Source: a virus
Reading direction: 5' to 3' (one strand)
DNA length: 64,000 bases
IMG/VR virus record: IMGVR_UViG_3300033149_004566
Coordinates: 1 to 64,000 of that record
Shown here: one piece after another, positions 1-7,718 of the stretch
Layout: every line of letters starts with the position of its first letter
How positions within the stretch are numbered: the first letter of the stretch is position 1
The notes under the pieces: generated by a model
What the model was told of the DNA's origin: nothing
What the model saw: the letters and a program-made list of their open reading frames with translations, nothing else
Databases searched by the model: none
Program-made: the position numbers and the translations under genes

Positions 1-318
1 CCTGTACTTGTTCACGTCGCCGTGAACGAATTTCAGTTTAAACTTGTTTTTTTCAAGATCTTTTATGGTCTCCTTCATGTCGTCTTCTGGAGTCCAATAG
101 CACTCGTATCCGTAAATCACATCTCCTGAGTCCAACTTTATTTTCGGGTTTCCGCCCATGTATTCAAATATGGGGTAGAAAAAATCATCTTTTTCCACGG
201 TATGTGGCATAACTTTGCCCTCATATACTCCAAATCCGAAGAACACGAAGTACATATTATTCATTATGTACGCTCCGACGCGTGTTCCCGGTTCATAATC
301 TACCATTTTTTTCACCAT
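1..318 (-). CDS. Hypothetical protein, 3' end outside window
   Basis: An open frame of 106 codons starts at 318 (ATG GTG AAA AAA ATG GTA) and runs off the left edge, so only the N-terminal part is visible. A second in-frame ATG lies at 306; no clear Shine-Dalgarno (SD) sequence separates the two. The visible part is soluble, rich in aromatic residues and glycine, with no recognised domain. It is the last visible member of the leftward gene string. Confidence 0.6.
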   Translation of the reverse strand, partial: MVKKMVDYEPGTRVGAYIMNNMYFVFFGFGVYEGKVMPHTVEKDDFFYPIFEYMGGNPKIKLDSGDVIYGYECYWTPEDDMKETIKDLEKNKFKLKFVHGDVNKYR

Positions 319-330
319 AAAAAAAATAAA

Positions 331-549
331 TTAGACCGCGGCTTTTTTACGCCGCTTTTTCGTATACTTTAACGGAACGGCTATTGCATAACCGTTCTCT
401 ATGAGCTGCAGCACTTTTTTGGCCGCAAGTAATAATTCGACGAACGTCGATGTATAATTGGACTTTAGCGATTTTGATGTCGTTTCTAGCTTCGTCAAGC
501 AGCCGAAAGCGGCATCAAAATCGAACTTATACGACTTTTTTTTTGACAT
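331..549 (-). CDS. Small basic hypothetical protein, paralog of the 6315-6485 gene
   Basis: A 72-residue protein. I chose the ATG at 549 (MSKKKSYKF) over the one at 570 because a GAGGAA SD-like stretch lies about nine bases upstream. It overlaps the end of the DHH-like gene. The pattern AAFGCLTKL, then a helix, then a KKRRKK tail matches RAFACLIKV and KPLKKKS in the protein at 6315-6485, so the two look like diverged copies. Function unknown. Confidence 0.6.
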   Translation of the reverse strand: MSKKKSYKFDFDAAFGCLTKLETTSKSLKSNYTSTFVELLLAAKKVLQLIENGYAIAVPLKYTKKRRKKAAV

Positions 550-1249
550 ATTCAATGAATTCCTCGACATTCTTGAATTCTTCTTGCTTTCTTTCTTTCG
601 GGGCTTTTAAAGAACCCCAACAGAATAGAAAACCGCCCGGATGCGTGAACCAACCCGGCAAGTTTAGCTTGCTCAAGTCGGGCTCGTTTTTTCCCGGAAA
701 CCTGGATATGCCGATGTTATTCCCGTCGGCATATATCATGCCGGTACATCCGAGCTTTGGGCCAATCTTTCTGATGAGCGGATGATGACGGCCCTCATTG
801 ATAAGAAATTCCCATCGGCCTATCTTCACGCGCTTCATCTTTTTTATTTTCTCGGCTGCTTTGTGCTCTTTATTTTTTAGTATTGTTAGTCCCTGCATCA
901 CCGGATGGAAAAACTTCACGATATCGAAGTCGTTCCATCCCATTGCTTTTAATGCATCTATGAAGATTGCAAAATCCGTGTACCTACCGGTATTATCACG
1001 ATGTACAACGGATTTTACAAATTCTTCCGGGTACATGTCTTTGTACGAGCAGACGGCAGCGTCGCCATCCGGATGCTTGTTTGCCTTTATGTCCACCGGA
1101 ATTTCATCCGGTGATCTTTTATTGTAATCCGCCGGAACGAACAAAATGTTTTCCAGCGGTAATTCATTTGCCATGGCACATGCCAATACGGATGCGACAT
1201 TATCGGCATCGACATTGACATGAGTTATAATCTTTTTTATCTTTACCAC
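527..1249 (-). CDS. DHH-like phosphoesterase domain protein
   Basis: A 240-residue protein whose N-terminus has THVNVDADNVAS near residue 9, resembling the first metal-binding motif (HxDxD) of DHH phosphoesterases, followed by PADYN. The DHH triad itself is not evident (HRDNTGRYTD is the nearest), so activity is uncertain. DHH proteins hydrolyse short oligonucleotides, cyclic dinucleotides or pyrophosphate. The start is GTG at 1249, overlapping the upstream gene's TGGTAA end. Perfect inverted repeats lie inside the gene (706-714/726-734 and 903-910/933-940). Confidence 0.55.
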   Translation of the reverse strand: MVKIKKIITHVNVDADNVASVLACAMANELPLENILFVPADYNKRSPDEIPVDIKANKHPDGDAAVCSYKDMYPEEFVKSVVHRDNTGRYTDFAIFIDALKAMGWNDFDIVKFFHPVMQGLTILKNKEHKAAEKIKKMKRVKIGRWEFLINEGRHHPLIRKIGPKLGCTGMIYADGNNIGISRFPGKNEPDLSKLNLPGWFTHPGGFLFCWGSLKAPKERKQEEFKNVEEFIEYVKKKVV

Positions 1250-1818
1250 TTCGTTATCTTGATATTTTTCGGGAGACTTTTACTTATAAAATGTGGCTCC
1301 CTGCATCTGAAGCAATGCGACTTGTCATATGCAGCAAGTATTGCTTCAGTAAAATTATTTAGAGACAACGGAATTTTTTCTATGATGTCGTCATCTCTAA
1401 CTCTCTTTTCAAACATGACGTCCGTTGTTACGTCCCCAGACAATTTGTCGATGTGATATTTTTTTAATGTAATTATGATATTTTTCACATCGCGTTTTGC
1501 TAGTCTGTCGACGGTTACCTCTATCAGAACCGGCATTGCCGTCGTGAACAAGGCCTGGACTTTGAGAGGTCTTACGGATTTATGAATGTAAAATGGCTTG
1601 AGAGGGTCGCCGTTTCCATTGCATATTACGGTGGCTTGTCCGAACCCAACATGGATTCCGCCACCCTTTTCTTCACCTACTAGTCTCCATGCTAGTAGAT
1701 TACTGTCAATTCTTTTATTTATATTGACAATCTGAGAAACGTAATAGTTTCTCCTTAATTTTCTCCATTTGATTTTCGGCACCTGTATTGGTGAACGTGC
1801 CGTTGCTTGCTTTTTCAT
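1243..1818 (-). CDS. Hypothetical protein with C-terminal CxxCREPHF motif
   Basis: A 191-residue protein. The ATG at 1818 is chosen over 1827 because GGAGG lies nine bases upstream of it. It is a paralog of the gene at 6725-7303: both have G[QH]AT[VI]IC..NG..LKPF in the middle and C[FY][RH]CREPHFI at the C-terminus. The CxxC suggests a single zinc knuckle. I do not recognise the family. Confidence 0.75.
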   Translation of the reverse strand: MKKQATARSPIQVPKIKWRKLRRNYYVSQIVNINKRIDSNLLAWRLVGEEKGGGIHVGFGQATVICNGNGDPLKPFYIHKSVRPLKVQALFTTAMPVLIEVTVDRLAKRDVKNIIITLKKYHIDKLSGDVTTDVMFEKRVRDDDIIEKIPLSLNNFTEAILAAYDKSHCFRCREPHFISKSLPKNIKITKW

Positions 1819-1836
1819 AGATATCATCCTCCTTTT

Positions 1837-2100
1837 TTAAAATATTTTTATTTTATTGTTTTTATTTTTTAATTCTCTCACGTTTTCAAGACATTCATGG
1901 AGTATCTTCAAAACATCCTCATTAATGTCTTCGGTCACGTGAGTGACCTCATCGACGATTTTATTGGACACGAGATGAATCGCGCCCTCTATCAAAACGT
2001 CATTAAAGACAGCCCCGTCCTCATCAATGAAACAAGGAACATCCCTGAGAATTGAGCCATCTCGAAGTTTAAAGTCCCGTTTTCCTCTTTTTCTGATCAT
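1837..2100 (-). CDS. Hypothetical protein
   Basis: An 87-residue protein with an N-terminal basic strand (MIRKRGKRDFKL), a middle acidic region and a C-terminal helix. No recognised motif. It lies between the CREPHF gene and a 56-residue gene and is separated from both by short AT-rich gaps. Confidence 0.65.
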   Translation of the reverse strand: MIRKRGKRDFKLRDGSILRDVPCFIDEDGAVFNDVLIEGAIHLVSNKIVDEVTHVTEDINEDVLKILHECLENVRELKNKNNKIKIF

Positions 2101-2106
2101 GTATTC

Positions 2107-2277
2107 TCAACTACTTTTAATTTTTTCCATATCACCGTTGAAAATGTCTGTTATCCAATGTTCCAGGTCGGAAATACGGATGGTGACATTTTCCTTGAAC
2201 ATGATCTTTTCATAACTCATGATCTTTTTGAAAAGATCCATGAGCTTGTTCATGTCGCCCACGGTGACATTTTCCAA
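2107..2277 (-). CDS. Small hypothetical protein, non-ATG start
   Basis: A 56-residue frame opening with TTG (LENVTVGDMNKLMDLF) and ending at 2107 with TGA. A strong SD, GAGGTGAT, precedes the frame; TTG lies about twelve bases from it, while two ATT codons in the same frame are closer, so the exact start is unclear. It exactly fills the gap between neighbours. The product is helical and acidic with no known domain. Confidence 0.5.
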   Translation of the reverse strand: MENVTVGDMNKLMDLFKKIMSYEKIMFKENVTIRISDLEHWITDIFNGDMEKIKSS

Positions 2278-2296
2278 TTTTAAAATAATATCACCT

Positions 2297-2623
2297 CTAA
2301 AACGTAATTTTTATATTCTTGCCATGTGCTATGGCAAGATTAACGTACTCACGAAATACATTTTCGTGATAGAGTTTATTTGAGCTTTCATTGTCTCTAA
2401 TAAACTCTAATAGATTCAAATTTAACAGAATGCACGGATCTTCCGAAAACGTGCCAAGGCACGGCTCGGAAAATAGTTTTTCATCGAATCCCAATAGAAA
2501 TTCGATGACTTCATCTATCTGGCCTATAGACCCGAACCAACATCCCTCTCCGCCACTAATAGAGGGATGAAGGTTAAAATCACACCTCGTGCACATCTTG
2601 ACGTCGTTATGCACGAGATTCAT
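2297..2623 (-). CDS. Hypothetical protein encoded by a hairpin-rich gene
   Basis: A 108-residue protein from the ATG at 2623 (MNLVHNDVK). An upstream GTG at 2677 would overlap the preceding gene by 32 bases, so the internal ATG is preferred. Four cysteines (CTRC and two single) could bind a metal. The DNA is remarkable: six perfect inverted repeats of 6-10 bp sit end to end, including 2371-2380/2399-2408 and 2541-2549/2561-2569. See the findings. Confidence 0.65.
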   Translation of the reverse strand: MNLVHNDVKMCTRCDFNLHPSISGGEGCWFGSIGQIDEVIEFLLGFDEKLFSEPCLGTFSEDPCILLNLNLLEFIRDNESSNKLYHENVFREYVNLAIAHGKNIKITF

Positions 2624-2645
2624 TATCTCACATCCGCTGTCGATT

Positions 2646-3026
2646 TCAATGCATACGCCCAAAGTAAGTCGCCACACTTTTTATGTTATTTAAGCATTTT
2701 TTACAAATATCCGCGCCCCATAAAGATTTCGGATGATCATCGTTATCGTCCTTAAACTCTACGGCCGACAGATATATGAATTTTTTTACCAATGTGTTGC
2801 AGATGCTACACGTCACGTTGTACGACGCATTGTTATTTTTTTTACCATAATATGCTGCTAATATTTCATCATCTCCAATTCCTTCTATCAACGTGGGGAT
2901 GATGTTTTTAGCACCCAAATATTTTACGAATGCGTAATCTATTTCGCAATTCTTAATTCCGGGATTGTCGATGCCTTTTATGCACAACAACCTCCAGATC
3001 AAGTCATTTTTACTTATTTGTCTCAT
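2646..3026 (-). CDS. Hypothetical protein with paired CxxC motifs
   Basis: A 126-residue protein starting at an ATG that overlaps the upstream stop as ATGA, so the two are probably translationally coupled. CSIC near residue 72 and CKKC near residue 109 form a likely zinc ribbon. Similar small two-knuckle proteins recur throughout this arm. Function unknown. Confidence 0.7.
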   Translation of the reverse strand: MRQISKNDLIWRLLCIKGIDNPGIKNCEIDYAFVKYLGAKNIIPTLIEGIGDDEILAAYYGKKNNNASYNVTCSICNTLVKKFIYLSAVEFKDDNDDHPKSLWGADICKKCLNNIKSVATYFGRMH

Positions 3027-3349
3027 CTGAATCTCGCCTCTTTTACATTTACATCGAGTGCCTCGTCCAACATCGCGCTCTTTTCGAGAAGCCTGCCCAA
3101 TTTTTCAATTATTTCTTCTTTTTTGTATCTATCCGGCATGCCTCTCCGATCGAAATTCCTCATATCTATTACATCGTGTTTCCAGAAGATCCATTCATCT
3201 CTCAGCTCTTCCGGAAGAGATTGAGGAATTTCTAATTCCAATAAATGATCGGTTGCCCTCATGAAAAAATCACGAGAGCGGTCTTTTGCGTGTTTTAGAA
3301 ACAGCCCGATGCAGTATAAAAATCCAGAGCCAAATCTCGATTCATTCAT
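3023..3349 (-). CDS. Hypothetical helical protein
   Basis: A 108-residue, mostly helical and charged protein (LLELEIPQSLPEELRDEWIFWKHDV). No recognised domain. It overlaps the next upstream gene by eight bases and the downstream gene by four, typical of one operon. Confidence 0.65.
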   Translation of the reverse strand: MNESRFGSGFLYCIGLFLKHAKDRSRDFFMRATDHLLELEIPQSLPEELRDEWIFWKHDVIDMRNFDRRGMPDRYKKEEIIEKLGRLLEKSAMLDEALDVNVKEARFR

Positions 3350-3689
3350 TCCATTTGCCCTCCAAAAACACCTTTTTCATTATGCCATATAGGCATTTGT
3401 TGCATTTCCTGAACCACGTAACCATCCTGCATCGACCGCATAAATCCAACGGTTCCAACAGTTTTCTCATGTCGCTCATTTTTCCATCGGATGCAGCGAC
3501 GTCCAGTATTTTGCAGTTCAATTTTTTGAACTCTTCTACAGCATTGTCCACGCACTTTCTGCACGTCTGGTGTTCCATCTCGATCTCATCCACGCTTTCA
3601 TGCTTTATTTTATCAAACATGTCGCGCGTTATTTCAACGTTGTTCATCGTTACACTCCCACACGCGGGACACACGACGATGTAGATCAA
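3342..3689 (-). CDS. Small multi-zinc-knuckle protein
   Basis: A 115-residue protein with four CxxC pairs: CPAC near residue 8, CRKC near 43, CGRC near 84 and CNKC near 95, consistent with two zinc sites. The start is a TTG at 3689 overlapping the upstream TGA. It may act in protein or nucleic-acid binding; no family is recognised. Confidence 0.7.
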   Translation of the reverse strand: MIYIVVCPACGSVTMNNVEITRDMFDKIKHESVDEIEMEHQTCRKCVDNAVEEFKKLNCKILDVAASDGKMSDMRKLLEPLDLCGRCRMVTWFRKCNKCLYGIMKKVFLEGKWNE

Positions 3690-4318
3690 TCAAACGACAC
3701 CCCGAAGTACGCCATGTAATGCATGACGTCGCAATTATTACAGTGCTCGGCGAATAAGAGACGGCACAACGAGCACGCTCTCTTTACAAGAGCATTGCTT
3801 TTTTCTTTAAATTCACCAAGCGGCAACCCACGTAAATTTTTAAGATAACGCAGGTTTATCACTGCGTCTCTGAAATTTTTCTCAGCTGTATCTTCACAGC
3901 TGCTACAGAGTCTTTCGTTTTTTTCACCGATCAACTCGATTATTGTTTTTCCGTCATTACACATTATGCCGTCGAACACGTACGTGTTGTCCTCAACATG
4001 ATGCAGCGTGGATATGTAGATCTCATCAAATCCACCTAGTTTTATGTACTCGGCGCCGCACATGACGCACTTGTGAGGAACGCACTGCATGCTCTTTAGC
4101 TTGTTGAGTATTCCGGCTCCACTCCGATGATACGTCATTATCACCAACGGAGCCTTTTTATCATTGATATTTTTAAGGATGACCAATTCATCCCTTAATA
4201 TTGCGCCCTCGTTCATTGAGAGCGTTTCAAACACTGGCCTTTCACCGGGTAAGCTGATCCATCTCGACCTTGCAAAGAGGAGATGGAACGGCAGTTTTGT
4301 TATTGATGTATAAGTCAT
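3686..4318 (-). CDS. Zinc-ribbon protein, paralog of the 4933-5538 gene
   Basis: A 210-residue protein starting at ATG 4318, which leaves a two-base gap to the upstream gene; the longer frame would overlap that gene. It begins with LPFHLLFARSRWISLPG, matching MPLHVLFGKARWVGYPD in the protein at 4933-5538. It also shares an HKCVMCGAEYI / CPGCNNKFV knuckle, a second CSSC/CSRC pair and a C-terminal CSLC..HCNNC. The two are diverged duplicates with about six cysteine pairs between them. Function unknown. Confidence 0.75.
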   Translation of the reverse strand: MTYTSITKLPFHLLFARSRWISLPGERPVFETLSMNEGAILRDELVILKNINDKKAPLVIMTYHRSGAGILNKLKSMQCVPHKCVMCGAEYIKLGGFDEIYISTLHHVEDNTYVFDGIMCNDGKTIIELIGEKNERLCSSCEDTAEKNFRDAVINLRYLKNLRGLPLGEFKEKSNALVKRACSLCRLLFAEHCNNCDVMHYMAYFGVSFD

Positions 4319-4320
4319 TT

Positions 4321-4635
4321 TTATTTTAACCTCACGTAAATGTATACAATTGAAATTTGCGACGCAGTCCACATTATCATTGATAATGTAAAAGACAGCA
4401 TAGCAGTTTTGGAATAAATTATCAATTTAACGACAACATATTCCAATAACATTGCTTCCGTGCGAAATATCGTGACGGTGTTAGTGTATCTGCTCGTCAG
4501 ATCCCACGTCACCAATTCGCTCCACGAAAACAATACCTGTAAGAAGATAAATAATGAAACGGATACAATGATATTTATTATGCTTGCAAATATAATTATG
4601 ACTTTAGCGTCCTCTTTACTTAGCTCCATTATCAT
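4321..4635 (-). CDS. Small membrane protein
   Basis: A 104-residue protein with two hydrophobic stretches: residues about 11-35 (VIIIFASIINIIVSVSLFIF) and 76-101. It is preceded by GGAGGAATTCT before the ATG. Probably an integral membrane peptide with two helices; it could be holin-like or affect the host membrane, but nothing identifies its role. Confidence 0.65.
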   Translation of the reverse strand: MIMELSKEDAKVIIIFASIINIIVSVSLFIFLQVLFSWSELVTWDLTSRYTNTVTIFRTEAMLLEYVVVKLIIYSKTAMLSFTLSMIMWTASQISIVYIYVRLK

Positions 4636-4939
4636 AGAATTCCTCCGGTATTAATTCTATCAGGGGATGATATCCCTCAAAATCGGATATTCTCAATATT
4701 TGATCTATTGAGTCCCATCCCCGGAGTGATACATTTATATAATCTACAGGACTTTCGCGTTTATAGTGATACATGTTATACGGGTACCACTTTCCTTTTT
4801 TTATCAAAGCATGTCCCCTTCCGTCGCCTTCATCGTTTTTTTTATAATTATATACTAATAGTTCGGCACCGAACCTTAGTACCTTCAGAATGTCTTTAAA
4901 TTCCAATTCCATTGATCCATCAGCCCTGATGACTAACAT
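4616..4939 (-). CDS. Hypothetical protein, paralog of the 34073-34417 gene
   Basis: A 107-residue protein. VLRFGAELLVYNY, GHALIKKGKWYPYNMYHY and PLIELIPEEFY match IVRFGADMAIYHY, GYLLMKKGLVWFLLDLYHC and PLLNLIPPEWL in the protein at 34073-34417, so a family member was copied across some 29 kb. It overlaps both neighbours by a few bases. Function unknown. Confidence 0.7.
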   Translation of the reverse strand: MLVIRADGSMELEFKDILKVLRFGAELLVYNYKKNDEGDGRGHALIKKGKWYPYNMYHYKRESPVDYINVSLRGWDSIDQILRISDFEGYHPLIELIPEEFYDNGAK

Positions 4940-5538
4940 TTTAGTCCCCGTTTAATTACAGCAAAACCACAATCATCGCAGAGGTCATCGTCGCCAGACT
5001 GTGCTATGGTGCAGGCCTTGCACGATTTTTCCATTATTTTTCTTATTATTTTTCTGACCTCTCCGATTGCCGGCGTGTTCATTTCCATCACCATGTCGGC
5101 GACTTCTTTCAGCGTTCTCAACCTCACTATCGATTCGCGATAGCACCGGCTGCATGTTTCAACGTGATTCCGATCGGTAACGTGCAAGAACACCCCGTGC
5201 TCGTTGAATTTATTGTCAAGAAAGTACGTGACGTAATCCAATCGGTACATGTCTTTCAAGTAATAATTTCTACCAAATGGATCACTTACGAACTTATTAT
5301 TGCATCCCGGACACGTGAAGACCACCATTGGATACACGTGATCGTACGCCAATACTGATGGATTCTGATGGGTTGCAAAAACATACCCATCGTCCATCTC
5401 GATCAGGTAAAAATCTATCTCACGCTCTTTGGCACGTGTTAGCCAATACGTGACGAATTCCTGATCGGGATATCCGACCCATCTTGCCTTTCCAAAGAGT
5501 ACATGGAGAGGCATTTTTTTGAACATTCTTTTGATCAT
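4933..5538 (-). CDS. Zinc-ribbon protein, paralog of the 3686-4318 gene
   Basis: A 201-residue protein with GGTGTTGAT six bases upstream of the ATG. Knuckles are CPGC near residue 74, CSRC near 129 and CKAC..LCDDC at the C-terminus. The N-terminal LHVLFGKARW motif and cysteine order match the paralog 0.6 kb downstream. Probably a structural zinc protein of unknown role. Confidence 0.75.
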   Translation of the reverse strand: MIKRMFKKMPLHVLFGKARWVGYPDQEFVTYWLTRAKEREIDFYLIEMDDGYVFATHQNPSVLAYDHVYPMVVFTCPGCNNKFVSDPFGRNYYLKDMYRLDYVTYFLDNKFNEHGVFLHVTDRNHVETCSRCYRESIVRLRTLKEVADMVMEMNTPAIGEVRKIIRKIMEKSCKACTIAQSGDDDLCDDCGFAVIKRGLKC

Positions 5539-5556
5539 ATCAACACCGAAACAACT

Positions 5557-5694
5557 TTATTTATTTTTGGACGTTTTTTTTAATTTTTTCTGGACGATGC
5601 GTCCAAAATTATTTTTATAGTTTTTGCCATTAAAATACTCGGCATACTCGTCAACATAGCCGAGTATTTTTAACTTTTTTTTGATTTCTTTCAT
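5557..5694 (-). CDS. Tiny basic hypothetical protein
   Basis: A 45-residue frame (MKEIKKKLKILGYVDEYAEY...) preceded by GGTG six bases upstream of its ATG and ending in a run of lysines. It fills the gap between the genes at 4933 and 5696. The composition and SD support a real gene; the function is unknown. Confidence 0.55.
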   Translation of the reverse strand: MKEIKKKLKILGYVDEYAEYFNGKNYKNNFGRIVQKKLKKTSKNK

Positions 5695-5695
5695 G

Positions 5696-6214
5696 TCAAC
5701 ACCTTTTGAGTGCAATAGAAAAGAATTTTTTTATTATTTCAAAATATTTTTTAATATCTTCTTGTTTACTTATCATATTAGTATTCCAGACCGTGGTTCC
5801 AACTTCCCCATCAGTAAACGAAAAGAGAAGTTGAGACAATTCCATTTTAAATTTAGGAATTAGAATATACCCACAGTCAATTAGTCTTTTCAAATACTTT
5901 GAAAAGTGTAGAATATAATATGTAGTTTTTTTATCTTCATAAAAAAAACTATCTTTCTCGATAGTTACTCCTAATTTGATGCCACGATTTATTTTTTCAA
6001 TAAATTTTTCGACATTTTCTTCGGATACGATTACTTCAGCATCATATCTATTAATAATATCACGTGGCATTTTTCTATGAAGATACAATGAATATATTTC
6101 GCCGTCAACGCGTAATAAAAATGGCTCAGACGGTAGACATACCGCTAGACTTGCGTCTGTAATTACATTTTTTTCATCACTATGTATTTTTTTTACCTTT
6201 ATTAACTCAAACAT
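5696..6214 (-). CDS. Hypothetical protein
   Basis: A 172-residue protein with GGTGGTG upstream of its ATG. Alternating strands and helices, a lysine-rich middle and a hydrophobic C-terminal helix; no known motif. Its upstream intergenic space carries the three-way-junction element at 6248-6311. Confidence 0.7.
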   Translation of the reverse strand: MFELIKVKKIHSDEKNVITDASLAVCLPSEPFLLRVDGEIYSLYLHRKMPRDIINRYDAEVIVSEENVEKFIEKINRGIKLGVTIEKDSFFYEDKKTTYYILHFSKYLKRLIDCGYILIPKFKMELSQLLFSFTDGEVGTTVWNTNMISKQEDIKKYFEIIKKFFSIALKRC

Positions 6215-6247
6215 TTTTTTTCACCACCAATAAAAAAAAAGATTGTC

Positions 6248-6311
6248 ATTCCGAATTTTCCCGACCCGATCGGTCGAGAAGCGGCAACCGCGATGGTTGC
6301 CGTTTCGGAAT
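6248..6311 (-). ncRNA. Predicted three-way-junction RNA element
   Basis: The minus-strand RNA closes with ATTCCGAA (6304-6311) pairing to TTCGGAAT (6248-6255), eight perfect pairs. Inside are a hairpin CGGCAACC/GGTTGCCG (6282-6289/6295-6302) and a second of seven pairs (6260-6266/6272-6278) that is complete only as RNA of the minus strand, because one pair is G-U. It starts three bases after the stop of the gene at 6315 and precedes the gene at 5696. Role unknown. Confidence 0.6.
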
Positions 6312-6314
6312 TTA

Positions 6315-6485
6315 TCATGACTTTTTTTTAAGCGGTTTAATTCCGCTTTCCACGCGACGGAGTTCGCCTATGGCGTCATCCACCGCGCGGATGAATCTTT
6401 TATATTTTTTCGGGCCTTCCGCCTGCCTCTTGACCTTTATGAGACAGGCAAAGGCCCTGTTAATATTTAACCCTTCTTCAATCAC
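6315..6485 (-). CDS. Small basic hypothetical protein, paralog of the 331-549 gene
   Basis: The conserved part (NINRAFACLIKV ... KPLKKKS) matches the protein at 331-549. The frame is open to 6659, but the upstream part runs through strong RNA hairpins and pseudoknot copy 4, so it is probably untranslated. I place the start near GTG 6485; a perfect SD (GGAGGTGAT) overlaps this codon, so a downstream non-ATG start such as ATT is also possible. Confidence 0.5.
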   Translation of the reverse strand: MIEEGLNINRAFACLIKVKRQAEGPKKYKRFIRAVDDAIGELRRVESGIKPLKKKS

Positions 6486-6520
6486 CTCCTTAACGTTTTT
6501 ATCCCACCGCAGAAATGCAT

Positions 6521-6596
6521 GTTTTCCCGCGCCCGGCCCGGCACTGGAAAACTGCTCTATTGACCAACGGGGATAAGCCGATCGGCCAACTATCCC
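6521..6596 (-). ncRNA. Two strong leader hairpins upstream of the 6315-6485 gene
   Basis: Hairpin one pairs 6521-6527 with 6546-6552 (GTTTTCC/GGAAAAC) and continues inward with five further pairs that need a G-U only as minus-strand RNA. Hairpin two pairs 6570-6575 with 6591-6596 (GGGATA/TATCCC) around GCCGATCGGC. Both lie between pseudoknot copy 4 and the SD of the downstream gene, forming a structured leader that is GC-rich compared with its surroundings. Confidence 0.55.
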
Positions 6597-6623
6597 GCGG
6601 TGCTTGGACAACGTAAGGAGATT

Positions 6624-6678
6624 GAAGATTCTTGGTTTAAAGCCCCGCCGCCGCGTCAAGGCGATCCTCGTGGCGGGG
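6624..6678 (-). ncRNA. HDV-like nested pseudoknot, copy 4
   Basis: As minus-strand RNA: P1 CCCCGCC pairs with GGCGGGG; P2 GAGGAT with ATCTTC (one G-U); P3 CGCC/GGCG closes the loop TTGACGC. The joiner CTTTAAACCAAGA sits before the second P2 strand. The order P1-P2-P3-P3'-P1'-J-P2' is the double-pseudoknot order of HDV-family ribozymes. All three helices differ in sequence from copies 1-3 while keeping pairing. A T-tract precedes it. Confidence 0.65.
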
Positions 6679-6724
6679 AGAAAAAATTAGGAGAAAATAT
6701 AGGCACAGTATGATGAATGTTGAT

Positions 6725-7303
6725 TTATCTAATGAAGTGAGGCTCTCGACAATGATAACATGTCGATTTCCTCAATCCAGCTTCGATAGCTTCTTTATAG
6801 CTATCGTACTTTCTTGGTATGCTTCTCATGACGTCATCGTAAAGCGCATCTGCACTTTGGTCTAAAGACCAGACTTCAGTGCGTTTTACGATGTTGTCGT
6901 TTATTGTCCACCTGTATATCGATACGCTAAAATCCTCGCGATGATGATTCACGTGGATTTCAACGAATCTCTGACCTATGAACGTGGCGTGCTCAGAGCA
7001 CGCCAAGTGTCCTCGTTTAATGACTCGAAACGGCTTTAACTTCTCACCGTTCAAGCCACAAATTATCGTGGCGTGTCCGGTGTTGCTGTATCCGCCGCCG
7101 TTCTCCGATAAAAGAAATCTCCAATAACAGTTCTCCAATTTTGGGAGAACTGTATTGTTATTATATAGGTTGAACAGTTGAGAAACACTGTGCCCTCTGA
7201 GAACCGACCACTGTATTACATGCTCCTCGTTGTCGATTTTAACCGTTTTTATTTCTTCTGGAGCTTCTGTTTTTGCTACTAACTGTAGCAACTCTATCAC
7301 CAA
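6725..7303 (-). CDS. Hypothetical protein with C-terminal CxxCREPHF motif
   Basis: A 192-residue paralog of the protein at 1243-1818 (GHATIICGLNGEKLKPF and CYHCREPHFIR). The start is GTG at 7303; no strong SD is visible, and a structured leader (pseudoknot copy 1 and two hairpins) lies immediately upstream. The coding DNA carries many perfect inverted repeats, such as 6784-6791/6799-6806, 6985-6993/6997-7005 and 7127-7136/7144-7153. Confidence 0.75.
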   Translation of the reverse strand: MVIELLQLVAKTEAPEEIKTVKIDNEEHVIQWSVLRGHSVSQLFNLYNNNTVLPKLENCYWRFLLSENGGGYSNTGHATIICGLNGEKLKPFRVIKRGHLACSEHATFIGQRFVEIHVNHHREDFSVSIYRWTINDNIVKRTEVWSLDQSADALYDDVMRSIPRKYDSYKEAIEAGLRKSTCYHCREPHFIR

Positions 7304-7324
7304 TTATCTTGCCTTCCCATTCGG

Positions 7325-7360
7325 AGCCCTTTCGGGCTTTATAGTCGCGTCATTACGACT
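7325..7360 (-). ncRNA. Two hairpins following pseudoknot copy 1
   Basis: In the minus-strand RNA an AGTCG/CGACT stem (7343-7347/7356-7360) is followed by AGCCC-GAAA-GGGCT (7325-7338), a stem capped by a GNRA tetraloop. Copy 3 has the same two hairpins with changed but still paired stems (9295-9331). The GAAA loop appears only on the minus strand, which supports that strand being the RNA. Confidence 0.6.
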
Positions 7361-7361
7361 C

Positions 7362-7418
7362 GATCGCCTCTCGGTACAAGCCCCTCCACCACGACAAGGT
7401 GGACGATCATCGGAGGGG
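7362..7418 (-). ncRNA. HDV-like nested pseudoknot, copy 1
   Basis: Minus-strand RNA: P1 CCCCTCC/GGAGGGG, joiner GAT, P2 GATCGTC/GGCGATC (one G-U), P3 CACC/GGTG with loop TTGTCGT, joiner CTTGTACCGAGA before the second P2 strand. CCGA in the joiner fits the CNRA pattern around the catalytic C of HDV-like ribozymes. It starts nine bases after the stop of the gene at 7428, behind a T-tract. Confidence 0.65.
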
Positions 7419-7427
7419 AGAAAAAAA

Positions 7428-7550
7428 TTATTCGGATTTCTTGAACATCTCTTCGAGCTCTTTTAAGAGGCGGGAGATGTTTTCCTTCGCCTCCTCGGGC
7501 GAGGAGGGAGGCGAAAGTGGGGAAGATGTGGGAAAGTAATGGATTTTCAT
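7428..7550 (-). CDS. Tiny hypothetical protein
   Basis: A 40-residue frame: a proline/serine-rich N-terminus (SSPLSPPSSPEE) and an amphipathic helix (ISRLLKELEEMFKK). Its stop TAA abuts the T-tract of pseudoknot copy 1. The start ATG lies three bases after the upstream stop, with a weak GTGG SD. A similar proline/serine string can be read next to copy 3 (about 9395-9460), there without a stop. Confidence 0.5.
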   Translation of the reverse strand: MKIHYFPTSSPLSPPSSPEEAKENISRLLKELEEMFKKSE

Positions 7551-7553
7551 AGT

Positions 7554-7715
7554 TTACCACGCCATCTTTTTTATTTTTTTTATAATCATAAATACTTTTC
7601 TTATATCGTCTGCTTCGCGCGTCCTGAGCACGCGAAACAGCGCTGTAAGAAAAACTTTCGTATAAATTACACGTCGACAGGTATGTAATGTTAATTTATC
7701 TTGTAGCTGTTCCAA
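7554..7715 (-). CDS. Small basic hypothetical protein
   Basis: A 53-residue frame from TTG 7715 (LEQLQDKLTLHTCRRV...) ending MAW just before the next gene. Helical and arginine/lysine-rich. The start is uncertain, because the frame is open upstream through the hairpin at 7719-7742. Real-gene support comes from its composition and exact fit between neighbours. Confidence 0.45.
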   Translation of the reverse strand: MEQLQDKLTLHTCRRVIYTKVFLTALFRVLRTREADDIRKVFMIIKKIKKMAW

Positions 7716-7718
7716 TTC

